A stretch of DNA of 64,000 bases, taken from assembly GCA_026770025.1 (NCBI GenBank), contig JAMXDE010000009.1, positions 1,463,001-1,527,000 on the forward strand, written 5' to 3'. Source of the stretch: Craspedostauros australis. Its lineage: Eukaryota; Bacillariophyta; Bacillariophyceae; Mastogloiales; Achnanthaceae. This document shows, piece after piece, positions 29,896 through 41,490 of the stretch. Both the position numbers and the translations under genes were made by a program. Position 1 is the stretch's first letter, and every line of letters begins with the position of its first letter. Below the pieces are notes generated by a model. The model was not told the DNA's origin and made no database searches. It was given only the letters and a program-made list of their open reading frames with translations.

Positions 29896-32505
29896 TCAGA
29901 CAGTCAGTCCAGGGTCCTCGATGTGATTCAATGCATGTTGCTCAAAGCAAGTGCTTCTGCTGCCATCTTCCCCAACTGGAGAGCAACACCACACTGTTTT
30001 ATTCGCTGCTGCAGAAGGGCATCCGTGGCAGACGTAGTTGACACTCTTCTTGCATCTGCAGCACTTGCCTCTTTTCTTCCTCCACCCCATCACTTTCTGC
30101 CCCTTGGAGTTTGTGTACGAGTTGGGGATGGAGTCTTCGGTGACTCGAATGCAATGATTGCATATTTCGAACATTGTGTTCCTTTCTTTTGGCCTTGGTG
30201 GTAGTGGAGCAATCTCTATACCTCGTTGTGAATCGTTGCTGGTTGTATCACTTGATGTTGCACTGATGCCAACAACAAGTGTTTGGTCATATCTTGCAAT
30301 GCGGTCTTTGTTGTTTTGTATCATGTCTTCTGCAAGTAGATTGATGAAGTCCACAAGTGTCACATGCTTATGCCTGTGGTTGCCTGCCATGTGATGTTTG
30401 TATGCCAGCCATGCATCCACCACAGTTATACCAAACAATGTCGTCACAAGGCGAAAGTAGCCATTGCGGGTCCTCCACACCCTCTCAAGACTGAGGGTGT
30501 CTTGGCGTTCTTGATTGTGGCTATCCACTTTGCCACAGTCGCGGAAGTATTTTGCTGCGACTTGGGGTCTTGAAATTTCCCTGGACTCCGCAGTATCTTC
30601 ATCTGAGGTCCACCGGGCGATGTATGGGTTGCCCGGGTTCGCATAACCCACCCCTTCTGAGAACACAAACAAGATCACTTTCTTCTTGCAATACTTGTAC
30701 CCCATTGCATAGTATGCAGTTCTTGTTTTGTTGCTGCCATCGCCACTGTCTTCGTCATTGCCTTTGCACCGAAGGAGCAGCTGCGATCCAGATGGCCAAT
30801 TCTCCATTGATTTCTCAAGAAAGGCTTTCGGGAAACTGGCATGGTTGTTTTTGACGACGCCAGTGAAATCAGAATCTGCTTGAGTGGTCAAGGCATGAAC
30901 TGTCCGATAGGAACCGAACCAGGCATCGCCAAGGAAGATGCTCTTTGGAAGGTGTGGTGGATGGTAGTGAAGGTTCTGCTCTCCCATTCTTCTGGTGGCC
31001 ATCGCCATGCAAAGGGTGCAGGCAACATGTGCTTGCTTCACAGTATCAAGATACTTTGCGTTCTCCATTCCCTTCTTGCCTCTCTGTATCTCCAGGTGGA
31101 TGATGCCAGTTGCACTATCGGCCACTGACTTTAGCTCGGTACCTAAGGGCTCTGGCTTGCGACTGACGAATGTCAGGTGTGGCAGGTTCCCAGTTTTCTT
31201 TGTTTGAGGTTGGAAAGCGCTCATGGATTCATCAAGTACTTTGATATGACTTGGTATGACAACTTTGGAGCGCCGGCGGTTGAATGCCTCGATGCCTGCC
31301 TGAATCTGCCACCATGGATCCTCGCCCCTCCTTGATTCATCCGCAAATATCATCGGCATCAGAATCTCGCGAAGTTGGCGGAAGCGTCCTTTGGACATGT
31401 AGTTCGAGATGTTCGTTGTCTGCAGGAACCCCTCCTGTTGTCCCTGTCCCCACAGGTTGCAGGTGTTGTGAAGCTTGCTCAAAAGCAGGATGCCAAAGAA
31501 CACCCAGAACTCGCTGTCGGAGACAGTGCGAGAGATCCCGATCGAATCTCCTGCTGAATTCGCATTGATGATCCGCTGGTTGAAGCAGTCCACCTGCGCT
31601 TTCCAGTCACCTGGCCACATATGTTGGATGAGACGCAACAAGTTGGCATGGCCCCTTCGGTTGCTGCTTGACTTCCGCGATGTTTCGCGGAAGTCAAACC
31701 CAGTCACTGCCACAGTCTTGCATGTCGTAGGGCTGTGAGCTTCGATGTGGTCGTCAGGAACCACAGTCCAGGTCTGAGTATCAAGGCCCTTGCCCACAAC
31801 CACATTCGTCCCCATAAGGGCAAGCTTGGCTGCCCTGTGCGGCACTGCGTCGGCCAGTCGGTTGCCTCGAAAGGAGTAGTCAAGGCGTGGTCCATCATGG
31901 ACTGACAAGGCGCTGGCGTCGTCGCCCATTGGCAAGTCGCCGCCACCATCAGCATCATCGGCTCCATCAGAGGCATCGCAGGTGCTGCAAAGATCAGCGC
32001 GAAGCTCGTCGCCATCGGAGATTGCTCCTTCGACGCGAAAAGAGCGAGAGGCGGAGTCTGATCCAGCTGGAGGAACTCTTGACATCGATTCAGGGTGGCC
32101 ATGATGGGAATGATTGGAACTGTTTGAAATCGATGCGTGGGCGATGGAGACGCCAGCCATCACGTTCCTGACTGCTGAGCCAATCTGGAGCTCTGCATGG
32201 GGCGCAGCGATGAATGCGCGTTTCTTCTGGAAGCGTCGCAGTGCCAACACACCCTTCCCAATGTAGCGGGTGCGGATGAGGTCGGTAATTTCCTCAGGAG
32301 GGGCATGGTGAATGGGTTCGTTGCTGAGCTTCAACGTCGCAGCTTGGTGGTCACACACAACCTCGAGCGAGGTCCAGTGGATCGACTAGACACAATCAGC
32401 GAGGGACTTCAGGACGATGCCGCGGAGAGGGACCTTCTCACCATGAGATCCGTGGGAGGGATGGTTGAACTTGGAGAGGACGTGGGAACCAACTTTGAGA
32501 GGCAT
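29896..32505 (-). pseudogene. PiggyBac-like transposase with one in-frame stop near the N-terminus
   Basis: The 820-codon uninterrupted stretch covers 32358-29896. In the same frame an upstream ATG at 32505 (MPLKVGSHVLSKF) gives 39 codons and then TAG at 32386-32388. Candidate catalytic acids are in IKVLDESMSAF, IFLGDAWFGS and GKVDSHNQERQD, matching the spacing and context of piggyBac DDD residues. The C-terminus has a cysteine cross-brace (CNHC, CCRCKK, CHGC), the usual DNA-binding zinc domain of the family. The N-terminal piece resembles the small basic domain of related algal proteins. Read-through or internal initiation aside, the stop probably inactivates it. It is apparently nested inside the 8.7-kb element. 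Confidence 0.85.
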
Positions 32506-33725
32506 GGTGAAGAGGAGTGTTGGTGGTGGACGAGTTGATTGTGATACTTGGAGGAGCACTGATATGGAGGAAAGTTGGTATATGTGTGGAGCAAGTGAAG
32601 GACGAAGACCAATACTACATGGGCGGGTGCAAGAGAGGATACTATGTCGATTGAAGGCAGCCACACGATGATACGACGTCAGGGCGATGCAACAACCTTG
32701 CATAAAGTAGATAGACTCATGTGAGCAACTCAGTCCGAATCAACAACACGTAAACAACACGCGATAATTTTTGGCGCGAACTTTTTTACGTTCACGGATT
32801 GATGATCATGCCTGTCATGAGCATTAGTGACTAACTTCGAACACACAATGCAACACACAAAAGCAATCTGGACCGCCGACCAGCACACCACCCGAAGCAG
32901 AATGAAGTGACGAATACAGCCATGCCATTCACTTGAGCAATTGACGAAACAGAATTGGATGCAGGTCTTTGGAAGATGGTTGGTCGAGATTGGACGAAAA
33001 CGCAACAAATTTCTGTACCAGAACGTCGTAGACTCTACGCGGTTACCAATGGTTACCAACGAAAAAATTCCGAAATCACGTCCGTACGTCGTCCGTACGA
33101 AAAATACCGATAAAGGGTTAAAACAGGCATCAAGATGAACAGCAAGCGGAGACCGTTTGCCAACAATGAACACATCAACAGATAGCTCTCACTCTCCTCT
33201 TTTCTAATGGTGCAAAGATGTCGGTCAACGGCCATCAGCTCATCGAATGGTTGCTTGTGCTGTCGGCGATAGGCCAATGGTTACCAACAACTACCAAAAA
33301 GTGCAAAAAACCGGAAATTAGCCACTAGCCACTAGTATTGATGGAAGTGAACTGAGCAGGAGGAGTGCAAGAAGGTGACAATACAAGAACTACATGAACA
33401 TGCCAAAAGCACAGCACACCACCGCAGAAAAGCAAAACTCGATTTGGCGGCAAAATGTGAGGAGATTTGTGACATGTGACGAGAGTCAAATTTGAATTTG
33501 AATGATAACGTCTAGAAGCGGCTTGTTATTTCAAAAACGTGTTCGGACAGGTTGAACAATGACGTCGCTGAAATGTCAAATTCCGTACGCAACCCGTCAA
33601 AAATATTTCTCTCCCGAACGTGTCTGCGCACATTGCGTTGTTTGCATCGGAAAAGCTAATCAATCCCTTGCGATCATCACGGAGCATTGTGCATATTCGA
33701 CCAAGAGGACCGTAAATCTACAAAG
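32506..33725. other. Right non-coding part of the 8.7-kb element
   Basis: Holds GGTTACCAATGGTTACC (about 33041-33057), a GGGTTAA (33115-33121) that resembles a piggyBac right end, and GCCACTAGTATT (33328-33339). I could not find a matching TTAACCC left end, so the limits of the nested piggyBac-like element stay unresolved. There is no gene. Confidence 0.4.
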
Positions 33726-33883
33726 GTGGATAAAAATTAAAATAAGACATTAAAGCAAAATCTGCGTCCACTATGATTCTTATATTTTTCTCTAGTTTAT
33801 GAATATGTGCGTGGTTTGGTATAAATCCCCGTAAGTTGCCACCCCTCCAGGACCGACTGCAGGTCCCGTCACACAACCGGGTC
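33726..33883 (-). repeat. Right TIR of the 8.7-kb element
   Basis: Reverse complement of 25165-25322 with a few substitutions and a 1-2 nt indel. Confidence 0.85.
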
Positions 33884-33887
33884 ATAT

Positions 33888-34641
33888 CGCATGTAATTTG
33901 ATGAGTCCCAGGGTCCAAAATAACCTGATAGAGACATTTATTTTGGGGGGTGGATGAGAATTTCGCTTCTTCAAATTACATGCCATGTCAAACGAAACTT
34001 TCGTTTGACATGGCAGGTAATTTGAAGAGTCCCGCCAAATACGAACTCCACGCGGAAGTAAACTGAATTGACAATTTTTTATCCAATCAGAAGCGTACAT
34101 ATTTCTTCGGTTCGCATCTTCATTGTTCTTGAATTGTCTTGTTTCTTTCCTAGACTAACGTTGATGTGAACGGTTCGAGTCAGCCATGTTGCAGCATGCA
34201 CGAAGCTGATCCTGGCCTCTGCGCAGGCCTTGTCCTCAGGCAACCAATTCCACACATGTCGAGACATGTTTTGGAGAAGTCGTAGTTGTTGTTTACCACA
34301 TAGATTATAGTCTTTAACTATGCGCCGTAGGCGCTTTGTGTCGCCTCGTTTTTCTGCATGAGTCATCCGGCAGGAACGGATGATGTTGGGGAAGCTGCTG
34401 TCCTTGTGGTGTATTCGATTGTGTGCATTGGATAGTGTGCATTCGATAGTGTGCATTAGATAGTGTAGGTGTAGTTAGAGCATGCATGTTACGCTAAGCG
34501 TCACTGGACGTCAACGGCAGGAGACAGGGCAGCGCCCACGCGGTCAGCTTCGGGGCTCCAGCTCGCAGGCTAGGAGATGCGGCGACACATCCACGCTTTT
34601 TGCGCTGGGGAACGGTAGCTGCGATGTGGGACATAGCATGT
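33888..34641. other. Continuation of the interrupted outer element; no gene
   Basis: Begins CGCATGTAATTTGATGAG immediately after the ATAT duplication. It contains two versions of GTAATTTGA(T/A)GAGTCCC in direct orientation (33893 and 34018) around a long palindrome. The remainder, up to the LINE target duplication, has no recognisable gene. Confidence 0.45.
33968..34027. repeat. 60-bp palindrome
   Basis: Perfect 16-bp arms GCCATGTCAAACGAAA and their complement around a single C. After one mismatch region they are extended outward by CTTCAAATTAC paired with GTAATTTGAAG. It could extrude as a hairpin of about 29 bp per arm. Confidence 0.85.
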
Positions 34642-34657
34642 AGCAGAGTGAACAGCC
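34642..34657. repeat. LINE target-site duplication, left copy
   Basis: AGCAGAGTGAACAGCC, exactly repeated at 39727-39742. A T precedes both copies, so the duplication may be 17 bp. Confidence 0.85.
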
Positions 34658-37600
34658 TACGGTATGGTCCCAGCAGGTGAGAGTACTGGCGGCGGCAGGT
34701 CAGGAAGAAGACCCGCACGAGGTGTGGGGCAACAACATGGCCAATGAGATCAGGAAATGGCGAACTGAAGGCAACACTATTATACTGGGGGTCGACCTCA
34801 ACGACGACGTCCTGGACAGTACCACTACTCGCCTTCTGGAGGCCACAGGGCTGAAGAACGCGGTATGGAATAGAACAGGAGACCAGGCAAGGCAAGCTAC
34901 CCAACAAAGAAACCGAAACAACGTGCCTATCAACACGATATTCGTGTTGGAAGGAGTGCATCTGGAGAAGGCAGGCTACCTGGGGTTCGGCGAGGCCATA
35001 CCATCTGACCACAGAGCAGTATGGGTCGACGTTGGTTTCGAGCAAGTCCTAGGTGTGGCCGTGAAGCCCATCTGGACCTCTCAGCCCAGGCGGTTGGTCC
35101 TCAGTGGCCCACGTGTCACCCAGAAGTACAATGATGCACTGTTGGAAGAGTACGGAAAGCACAACATATGTGAACGGGTGCAAGAGATATGGCACCTGGT
35201 GAAATCTCAAGGATGGCGACTGACCCCTGCCCAACGACTCCAGTACGACAAGCTCTTGGCGCAGACCTATGAGATCAGAAGATACGCAGAGAAGAAGTGT
35301 CACAAGCTGAGAATGGGTGCCGTGGCGTGGTCTCCCAACCTGCAACATGCAAGGAACGTGATCAAGTTCTGGTCCTTGGAAGTGAAGCACATGTCCAGTG
35401 TCAAAGTCAGTTCGTCCCTTCGACAACGCACCAAGAAGTCAGTGGGGCTGGACAGCGAGGCAACGCTGGAGCAAGCGAAACAGAAACAGTCTGAAGCATA
35501 CGCAGCCTATTACACACAGAAAAAACATCACACACAAGCGCGACAACACTACCTGGTGGAGATTACGAGGCAACGCCACGATGCTCATGATCAAGAATAC
35601 GAAGCTGCACTACATCTTCTGCTGAACCGTGAGAGACAAAGGGAGCAAGCAGGCCGCCTTCGAGCGATCTTCGGTCAGGACAAGTCAATGACCACCAAAG
35701 TCCTGTTCACCGACGAAGATGGCAGGCTTCATGAATGCACTGAACACCATGAGATTGTCACCACGTGTATCCGGAAGAACAAGCAAAGGTTCTCACAAGC
35801 AAACGGTGCTCCCTGTATGACAGGTCGAGACAAGCGTGTCATGGATCGTATCTGGCAACCGGAACTCGCAGCCCAACTGGTGAACAAGGAGGGCACGTCT
35901 CCAGCCAAACTTGACCCCATGATCCGGACCCTACTCGCAGCACTAGAGCCCATAGCACAGGACGAGACCGAACTCACAGTCGAGGATCACCAGAAAGCGT
36001 GGAAGCAACAAACAGAGCTCACCAACTTGGAGCCAAGCAACCCACATTTTGGCCACTACAAGGCAGCAATGATGGTGGATAGCTTGGCTAGAACGGACGC
36101 GCAGCTGCGTGATGTCTCATACCAGACGGGACACTCACCCTGACCATGGCAACGGATCACAGACGTTGAGATCCTGAAGAAGGCCCAAGTGTTCAATATC
36201 GAGAAAATGAGGACCATTCAACTCATGGACGCCCAGTTCAACCTGAACAATAAGAGATTGGGCAGGCAAATGACGAAGACTGCTGAGGAGGCAGGTTGAT
36301 TGTCCGGGTTTCAATTCAGCAGCAGGAAATGCAAATCTGCCATGAGTGCCGCCCTGAACAAGAGGCTGAGTGTTGATCTGGGTTTCCAACAGAAGGTGGC
36401 GATTGGGTTCTGCTCGAATGACGCCAAGTTGTGTTACAACAGGATCGTCCCCAACTTTGCGGCAGCTGCGATGATAGCAGCAGGCGCAGATGGGGCAGCC
36501 ACGCGGAGCATGTTCAAGACCCTTCGAGACGCCGACCACTGCATCAGCACAGCGTACGGGGTGTCAGATAGGTCATACCGTCGAGGCGCAGACTGTGAAA
36601 TGCATGGCATTGGACAAGGCAACGGAGCGGGTCCTGCGATTTGGGCCGTCATCAGCTCCGTGATGTTCAATGCTATGCTCAAGTTGGGCCATGCATCCCA
36701 AGTGACGACGCCCAACGGAGAGGTCATTGAGATCCTTGGCTTGGCATTTGTTGACGACATGGATCTGGTCCGACTGGAGGTCACAGGCAGCGAAGGAACC
36801 AACACAGAGGCATTCAAGAGTATGGTCCACGACTGGAGCCGGCTGTTGAGAGTGACAGGCGGGGCGTTGGTTCCTGCTAGGTCAGTTTGGTGGGCCATCC
36901 AGCCCGAGTTCGTCAAAGGCGAGTGGGGCTGGAAGGACGTCGACACCCGCACCGCCATCCAAATCGAGGACGGAAACGGTGTCAGGTCAGAGATACCCTA
37001 CAAGACGATGGACCAACCCCTGTTCACACTGGGAGTGTTCATTGATTTCGACAGCGACCAGACAGAGCAGATGCAGAGGATGAGAGCGAAGGCCGAGGAT
37101 TTTGGAGGAAGAATGCGGACAGCACAGATATCACCGGAAGACGCTAAGTCGGCGCTATCGCTGAGGTTCCTGAAGACGATCGAGTATGCCCTGCCAATGA
37201 CGCAGCTTTCCAGACAACAATGGCGACTAGTCATGGCTCCGGCGCTGCTGGTGTCACTTCCAAAAATGGGAGTGTCCAGGAACTTCCCACGGGCCCTTGT
37301 GTACGGCACAACCTCGCTTGGCGGGTTGGGAATCAATAACCCGGCCAACGCCCAGCTGATTTCACAAATACAGCTTGCGTTTGATGAGGTGCATCAAGGA
37401 ACCCAGACAGGAAAGATGATTGAATGCTCTATTCTGGCACTCAAGGAAGAGCTGGGAACGGGCAGATCTATTTTCCAGTACCCCTTCGATAGTGTGGGCC
37501 ACTGTGCCACACAGTGCTGGGTGACGGGGCTATGGCAACAACTCCAAGACACCAGCATCCGGATTTACGAGACGACGACGACAGCAAAGGTCCAATGGGA

Positions 37601-39621
37601 AGGAGACAGCTTCCTCACGGATATCTGGCTGGAACAAAGCATCAAAGGAGCACAGCTCCGTCACCTGATCATGGTGCGCCAGAAGTTGGGAGTGCTACGC
37701 TTGTCCGACATTGTATCGGCCAACAGCACAAGGATACTCGGCGAGGCTCACGACGGCACCATGGCGTCTTGCATACCCAAGCGCTGGGCCAACCAGCTGG
37801 AGCGACTACCAAGCGGATGGTGGCAAGAATGGCAACACTGGTGCAAGTCCATGTGTTTTCGAGGCCTTCTCCTACACGAGCCGCTCGGTAGGTGGTACCG
37901 CGACGATGGGTCCTGGCAGTGGCGGAAGGATACCTACGGCCATGATATATTTGACACGGGGACACAGCCCCTACAGCGATATTCGCTTTGTCAAAACAGC
38001 AGAACCCGCAGGCAGCTCTACTCTTGGCGAGGGACAGCAGACAGTCTCCCAACAGGAGCCAAACGTGTCTCGGTGACTCTCACGGAAACCGGCATGATGT
38101 GGGACAGCTTCGTCGGATTGGCACAGTCGATCGATGAGCGCGAAGAACCCTACGACCCAGTGGAGAATCTGCAAGGCGAACTGAGTCTCGAGGAGGCCGA
38201 GTGCGCTGCACGGAGATCCCAGCTGCTCGTGGTGAGTGACGGATCATTCAAAGATTCCAGAGGGACCGCGGCTTCTATTCTGTACGACGAGGCGACGACG
38301 GCAAGCATGACGTGCCAGACGTTCGTCCCGGGCCCGTCCGAAGTGCAAAGTGCTTACAGAAGCGAACTCGCGGGAATCTGGGCGTCGCTTACCGTGATAG
38401 CCAGGATGCGAGGTCTGGACGCCTCGTGTGCGATTACCATTGCACTTGACGGCAAGCAGGCGATGTTGCAGGCCCAAGAGGATGGACTACGCCCAGGCCA
38501 ACGCGACTGGGATGTCCTGGCTGAGATTCGAGAGCTGCGGCACAGGATTCTGGCGATACTGCACTGGAAGTGGGTGAAAGGCCACCAGGATGACACTGGC
38601 AAGCAACTAACAACGCTGAAGAAACTCAATGTAGTAGTCGACGACCACGCCAAGCAGTTCTGGAGCCTGACAGAGAGCCAACGTTGGGTGAAAAGGTGGC
38701 ACGCGTCTACGAACAGATGGAGGTTACGTCTCCGCAACGCCGACTACTCGCATGTAGACGCGAAGGAGCTCCACAAGCTGCTGCAGTCTGCCAACACAGC
38801 TATCTATTGGGCATCAAAGTTCCAGTGGGACGAAGATCAACTGACGCAGGTGGACTGGTACACATACAAGAAGACGCGCGCGGCCAAGAAGAACAAAGAG
38901 GTGGCAAAGTTCGTGTCGAAGTGGTCATCAGGCTTTGTCGGAGTCAACAAGAAGCTGCACCAGGTTGGTCAGCGAGAGACGCCGAAGTGTCAGTTCTGCC
39001 AGCAGGACGAGACAACGATGCATGTGCTCCGCTGTAGCGAACACCAGGAAGCCTGGCAGACCTCTACGTCAGAACTTCTCGACTGCATGGTGCGGATAGG
39101 CACATGTCTGCGACTGGTGCGAAATATGAGTGGGGCTGGTGAAATGGAGGCGAAAGCTCCGAGTGGACGGGCTGCAAAGTTACATCGGTTGGTACCCCCT
39201 CCTGCTTGGTTTCATCCATAGGGATTGGATCTGCCAGCAGACATAGTGGATGACAACGAACGAGTGCATATATCCAGACGCGAGAGCGTGGGCGCGAGAG
39301 ATGGTGCGGTGGATCTGGAAAGTACCGTGGACGGTTTGGATTGCCAGGAACGAAAAAGTACATGACGCAGATCAGCATCCGACGATGAAGGACCTGCGCC
39401 GACAGGTGCAATGGATGCAACAGAGCACGAGCAGCGACATGACGGCATTGGAGCTTCACCTGCTCAGGGACGGCCGGAATATTGAGTATGATACCGAGCT
39501 GCAAATGCAGCAGTGGGTGCACTCTATGACGGCGGTACAAGTGGCAGTGAAGGCCAGACGCAGGGCTCGATCTATGCAGGCAGAACGGCAGGCCATGGCA
39601 GCATGGCTGGGAATAGGATGA
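34658..39621 (+). pseudogene. LINE ORF2 remnant: endonuclease - RT - RNase H - zinc knuckle
   Basis: One frame runs from the truncated 5' end to 39221. It shows GVDLNDDV and PSDHRAVWVDV of the endonuclease (about 34780-35040). RT motifs DAKLCYNRI, GIGQGNGAGPA and AFVDDMDLV follow (36420-36780). RNase H has SDGSF, SELAG, LDGKQA and GHQDD (38230-38600). A CCHC-like CQFCQQDETTMHVLRC lies near 39000. Two TGA codons interrupt it (36141-36143 and 36297-36299); each fits CGA to TGA. Near 39190 the frame shifts. The C-terminal part continues in another frame past a TAG just upstream of the ATG at 39250, and ends at 39621. The element is therefore dead. Confidence 0.88.
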
Positions 39622-39726
39622 GTGGCAACTTGACGGCTCGCTCAAAGCCTGGTCCTACGGGGCCGGCGGCGGCGAGGGTAAAGCCTTGAGGCACATCTGT
39701 GATGTAATCACTGAGTTATTATTATT
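34658..39726 (+). mobile_element. 5'-truncated non-LTR retrotransposon (LINE) with RNase H
   Basis: The element starts inside the endonuclease domain and ends in a TTATTATTATT tail. It is flanked by a 16-17 bp target duplication, the hallmark of target-primed insertion. It encodes the C-terminal part of an apurinic-type endonuclease, a reverse transcriptase, RNase H and a zinc knuckle, all damaged. Confidence 0.88.
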
Positions 39727-39742
39727 AGCAGAGTGAACAGCC
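39727..39742. repeat. LINE target-site duplication, right copy
   Basis: Same 16 bases as 34642-34657, directly after the TTATTATTATT tail. Confidence 0.85.
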
Positions 39743-40396
39743 ATTCCGCCTGTCGTGGCTCTGACGTTGGGACCTGCTGGGCGAGCTGGCAAAGGTGGGT
39801 GGGGATGGGTCATGGTGGCAGCTCTTGGAGTGTTTGGAAGTAAAATCCCATGCGCTGGGACATCACATCGCGCTCTCCTTCCTCGTGAAGCGCGTGGTTC
39901 CGACTAGACCGCTGTTGCAGCATCATGTGCCATAGCTCGTGGATCACCTCTGCCTGCCAGTGGATGGGGCGGCAGCGGTCTGGGGATGGAGGAGGGTTGG
40001 GGCTGTGCTTTGGGGAAATCTAGAGCGGGAACACATACAAGGCAAGTGCTACATATGACCTGTATGACAGAAACACGGAAACGGAACAGTAGGCAGTGAT
40101 ACCAACAAGCACGAACATGCATGTGGAAGCGTTGAGCATTCATTTTTGTTTGCTGTGAATGGAAACAACAAGTGGAGAGGAAGGAACTTCCTGTTGTCAT
40201 AGTCTTCCACCGAGGAAGGCTACTCAACAGCATAGATTAGGCTAGACAGTATTAATGACGTCATTGTACGATTAATTTGATTATTTCAGTCCCTCCAAGA
40301 TCCAACGCGAACGCGAACATTTGGGGACAGCTCCCCACTAGTTGTCACCACGACAGGTTCCAGGGGTGGCTTCATTTTACATGCGATATCTCCCTA
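39743..40396. other. Unassigned sequence, probably right arm of the outer element
   Basis: No gene is seen. It ends with the inverted partner of the 25154/33888 sequence at 40377-40396. Once the LINE is removed it was contiguous with 33888-34641. Confidence 0.4.
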
Positions 40397-40554
40397 ATGA
40401 TGGTGATACGCAGGTGGTTCGAAATGGCCGTTGAGTGTTTCCATCGGTCTGAACGGTCTCGCAGCCTTGAGTCTGCCTCCGACAACTCGACTTCAGCCAT
40501 CATCAACATCGCATCAATTCGAAGCAAACAACATGAAAGTCTCCAGAAACAGAG

Positions 40555-40558
<4 letters not shown>

Positions 40559-40586
<28 letters not shown>
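40559..40586. repeat. (AG)14 microsatellite
   Basis: An uninterrupted AG run. The equivalent position in units 2 and 3 has only CAGAGAGAG or CACAGACAG, so the expansion is specific to unit 4. Confidence 0.95.
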
Positions 40587-40827
40587 CTGTCATCATCACC
40601 ACCATGTACACCATGACCCACGCTTGCTTTCGTCGTCGTGGCATCTGCAAGACCGCTGACCCTCGTCCGCCTGTCATCACAAGCACCAACTTGAGGTGTG
40701 AACCAATGCCTCGAACAACGATGAAGCCACCGATGAAGCCACCAATGTGACTGCCTTTGTTGATTGCTTGTGTTGGTTGCGACCCATCTCATTTGGATTT
40801 GACTGGTTGCCATCCCACCGCACTGCA

Positions 40828-41490
40828 TGTTGGAACATGACGAATATTCAGATTCGTGTATGACCCGGTAGGGGTCACAGTTGCGCAAATGACTGCTCAC
40901 ACATATTTGTTTGTCCAGAACTCCTTCTCACGATCAAATGTTCCAAACCCGAAAACGGAAATTTACAGCAGAATCCTCGAATATGACGAAAGAATCTCGG
41001 AATCTTCAGAAACAAATAATCTACGAGCCGAGAGGAATCTAACGTCAGCGGGAACGTGAGGAGCAGAGCATGAACGTCAGCAGAGGAGCAAGACCAGATA
41101 TATATGGATGAGAGGAACCACTTAGGTAAGACGTCAGGATTAGAGACTGACGCAATCGAGTTCCTGAATCTCTGTCTGACACAACCAAGACCAAATAAGA
41201 CAACAACACGACGAACTGCGGGAAACTGGCGCAGGTCGAGGATTCACATCGCGGTGGATCGTTAGGAATTAGGAAATGATCTGACTCAATAGGAGTCAGA
41301 ACTACACGAGTTTGCAGGGCAACTGGAGATTGACATGAGTTGACTTTTGACAGACAAGTCGAGCTCATAAATCGCAGAGAAAGAGGAATCACCAACCTAC
41401 AAACCCGGGATAACAGAACAACTAACTTAGTGAACCAATTGTAGCCCCACCCGGTCTACATGAGCAACAGGATTGAGACCTGTTTCAACA
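40828..41490 (+). repeat. Copia-2 5' LTR (663 bp)
   Basis: Ends in perfect inverted TGTTG/CAACA. Contains TATATATGGATG near 41098-41109, a possible TATA region. Confidence 0.93.

Larger units (their letters stand above)
25165..33883. mobile_element. 8.7-kb DNA transposon with about 158-bp TIRs and ATAT target duplication
   Basis: Long inverted repeats start GACCCGGTTGTGTGACGGG at 25165 and, on the other strand, at 33883. They stay alignable for about 158 bp with scattered mismatches. Both sides are flanked by ATAT (25161-25164 and 33884-33887). The uninterrupted target sequence, TAGGGAGATATCGCATG, can be read as the reverse complement at 40396-40380, which supports a 4-bp duplication. Inside are a 1206-residue minus-strand gene with a DDE-like triad and a piggyBac-like gene that is probably a nested passenger. 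A 4-bp ATAT duplication does not fit piggyBac (TTAA), mariner (TA) or hAT (8 bp). Confidence 0.8.
25154..40396. mobile_element. Possible outer TIR element, heavily interrupted
   Basis: The words TAGGGAGATAT (25154-25164) and, across the nested 8.7-kb element, CGCATGTAA (33888-33896) together equal the reverse complement of 40396 to 40377. Both sides then read (A/T)TGA(T/A)GAG or ATGAAG-like sequence. This suggests about 20-bp terminal inverted repeats with a possible AAT duplication outside. No gene of its own is visible: the interior is occupied by the 8.7-kb element, a LINE and unassigned sequence. The limits are tentative. Confidence 0.35.

Noticed and set aside
34642-34657. Initiator-tRNA fragment (AGCAGAGTG start)
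   Set aside because: Only nine bases agree. The sequence is explained as a LINE target duplication.
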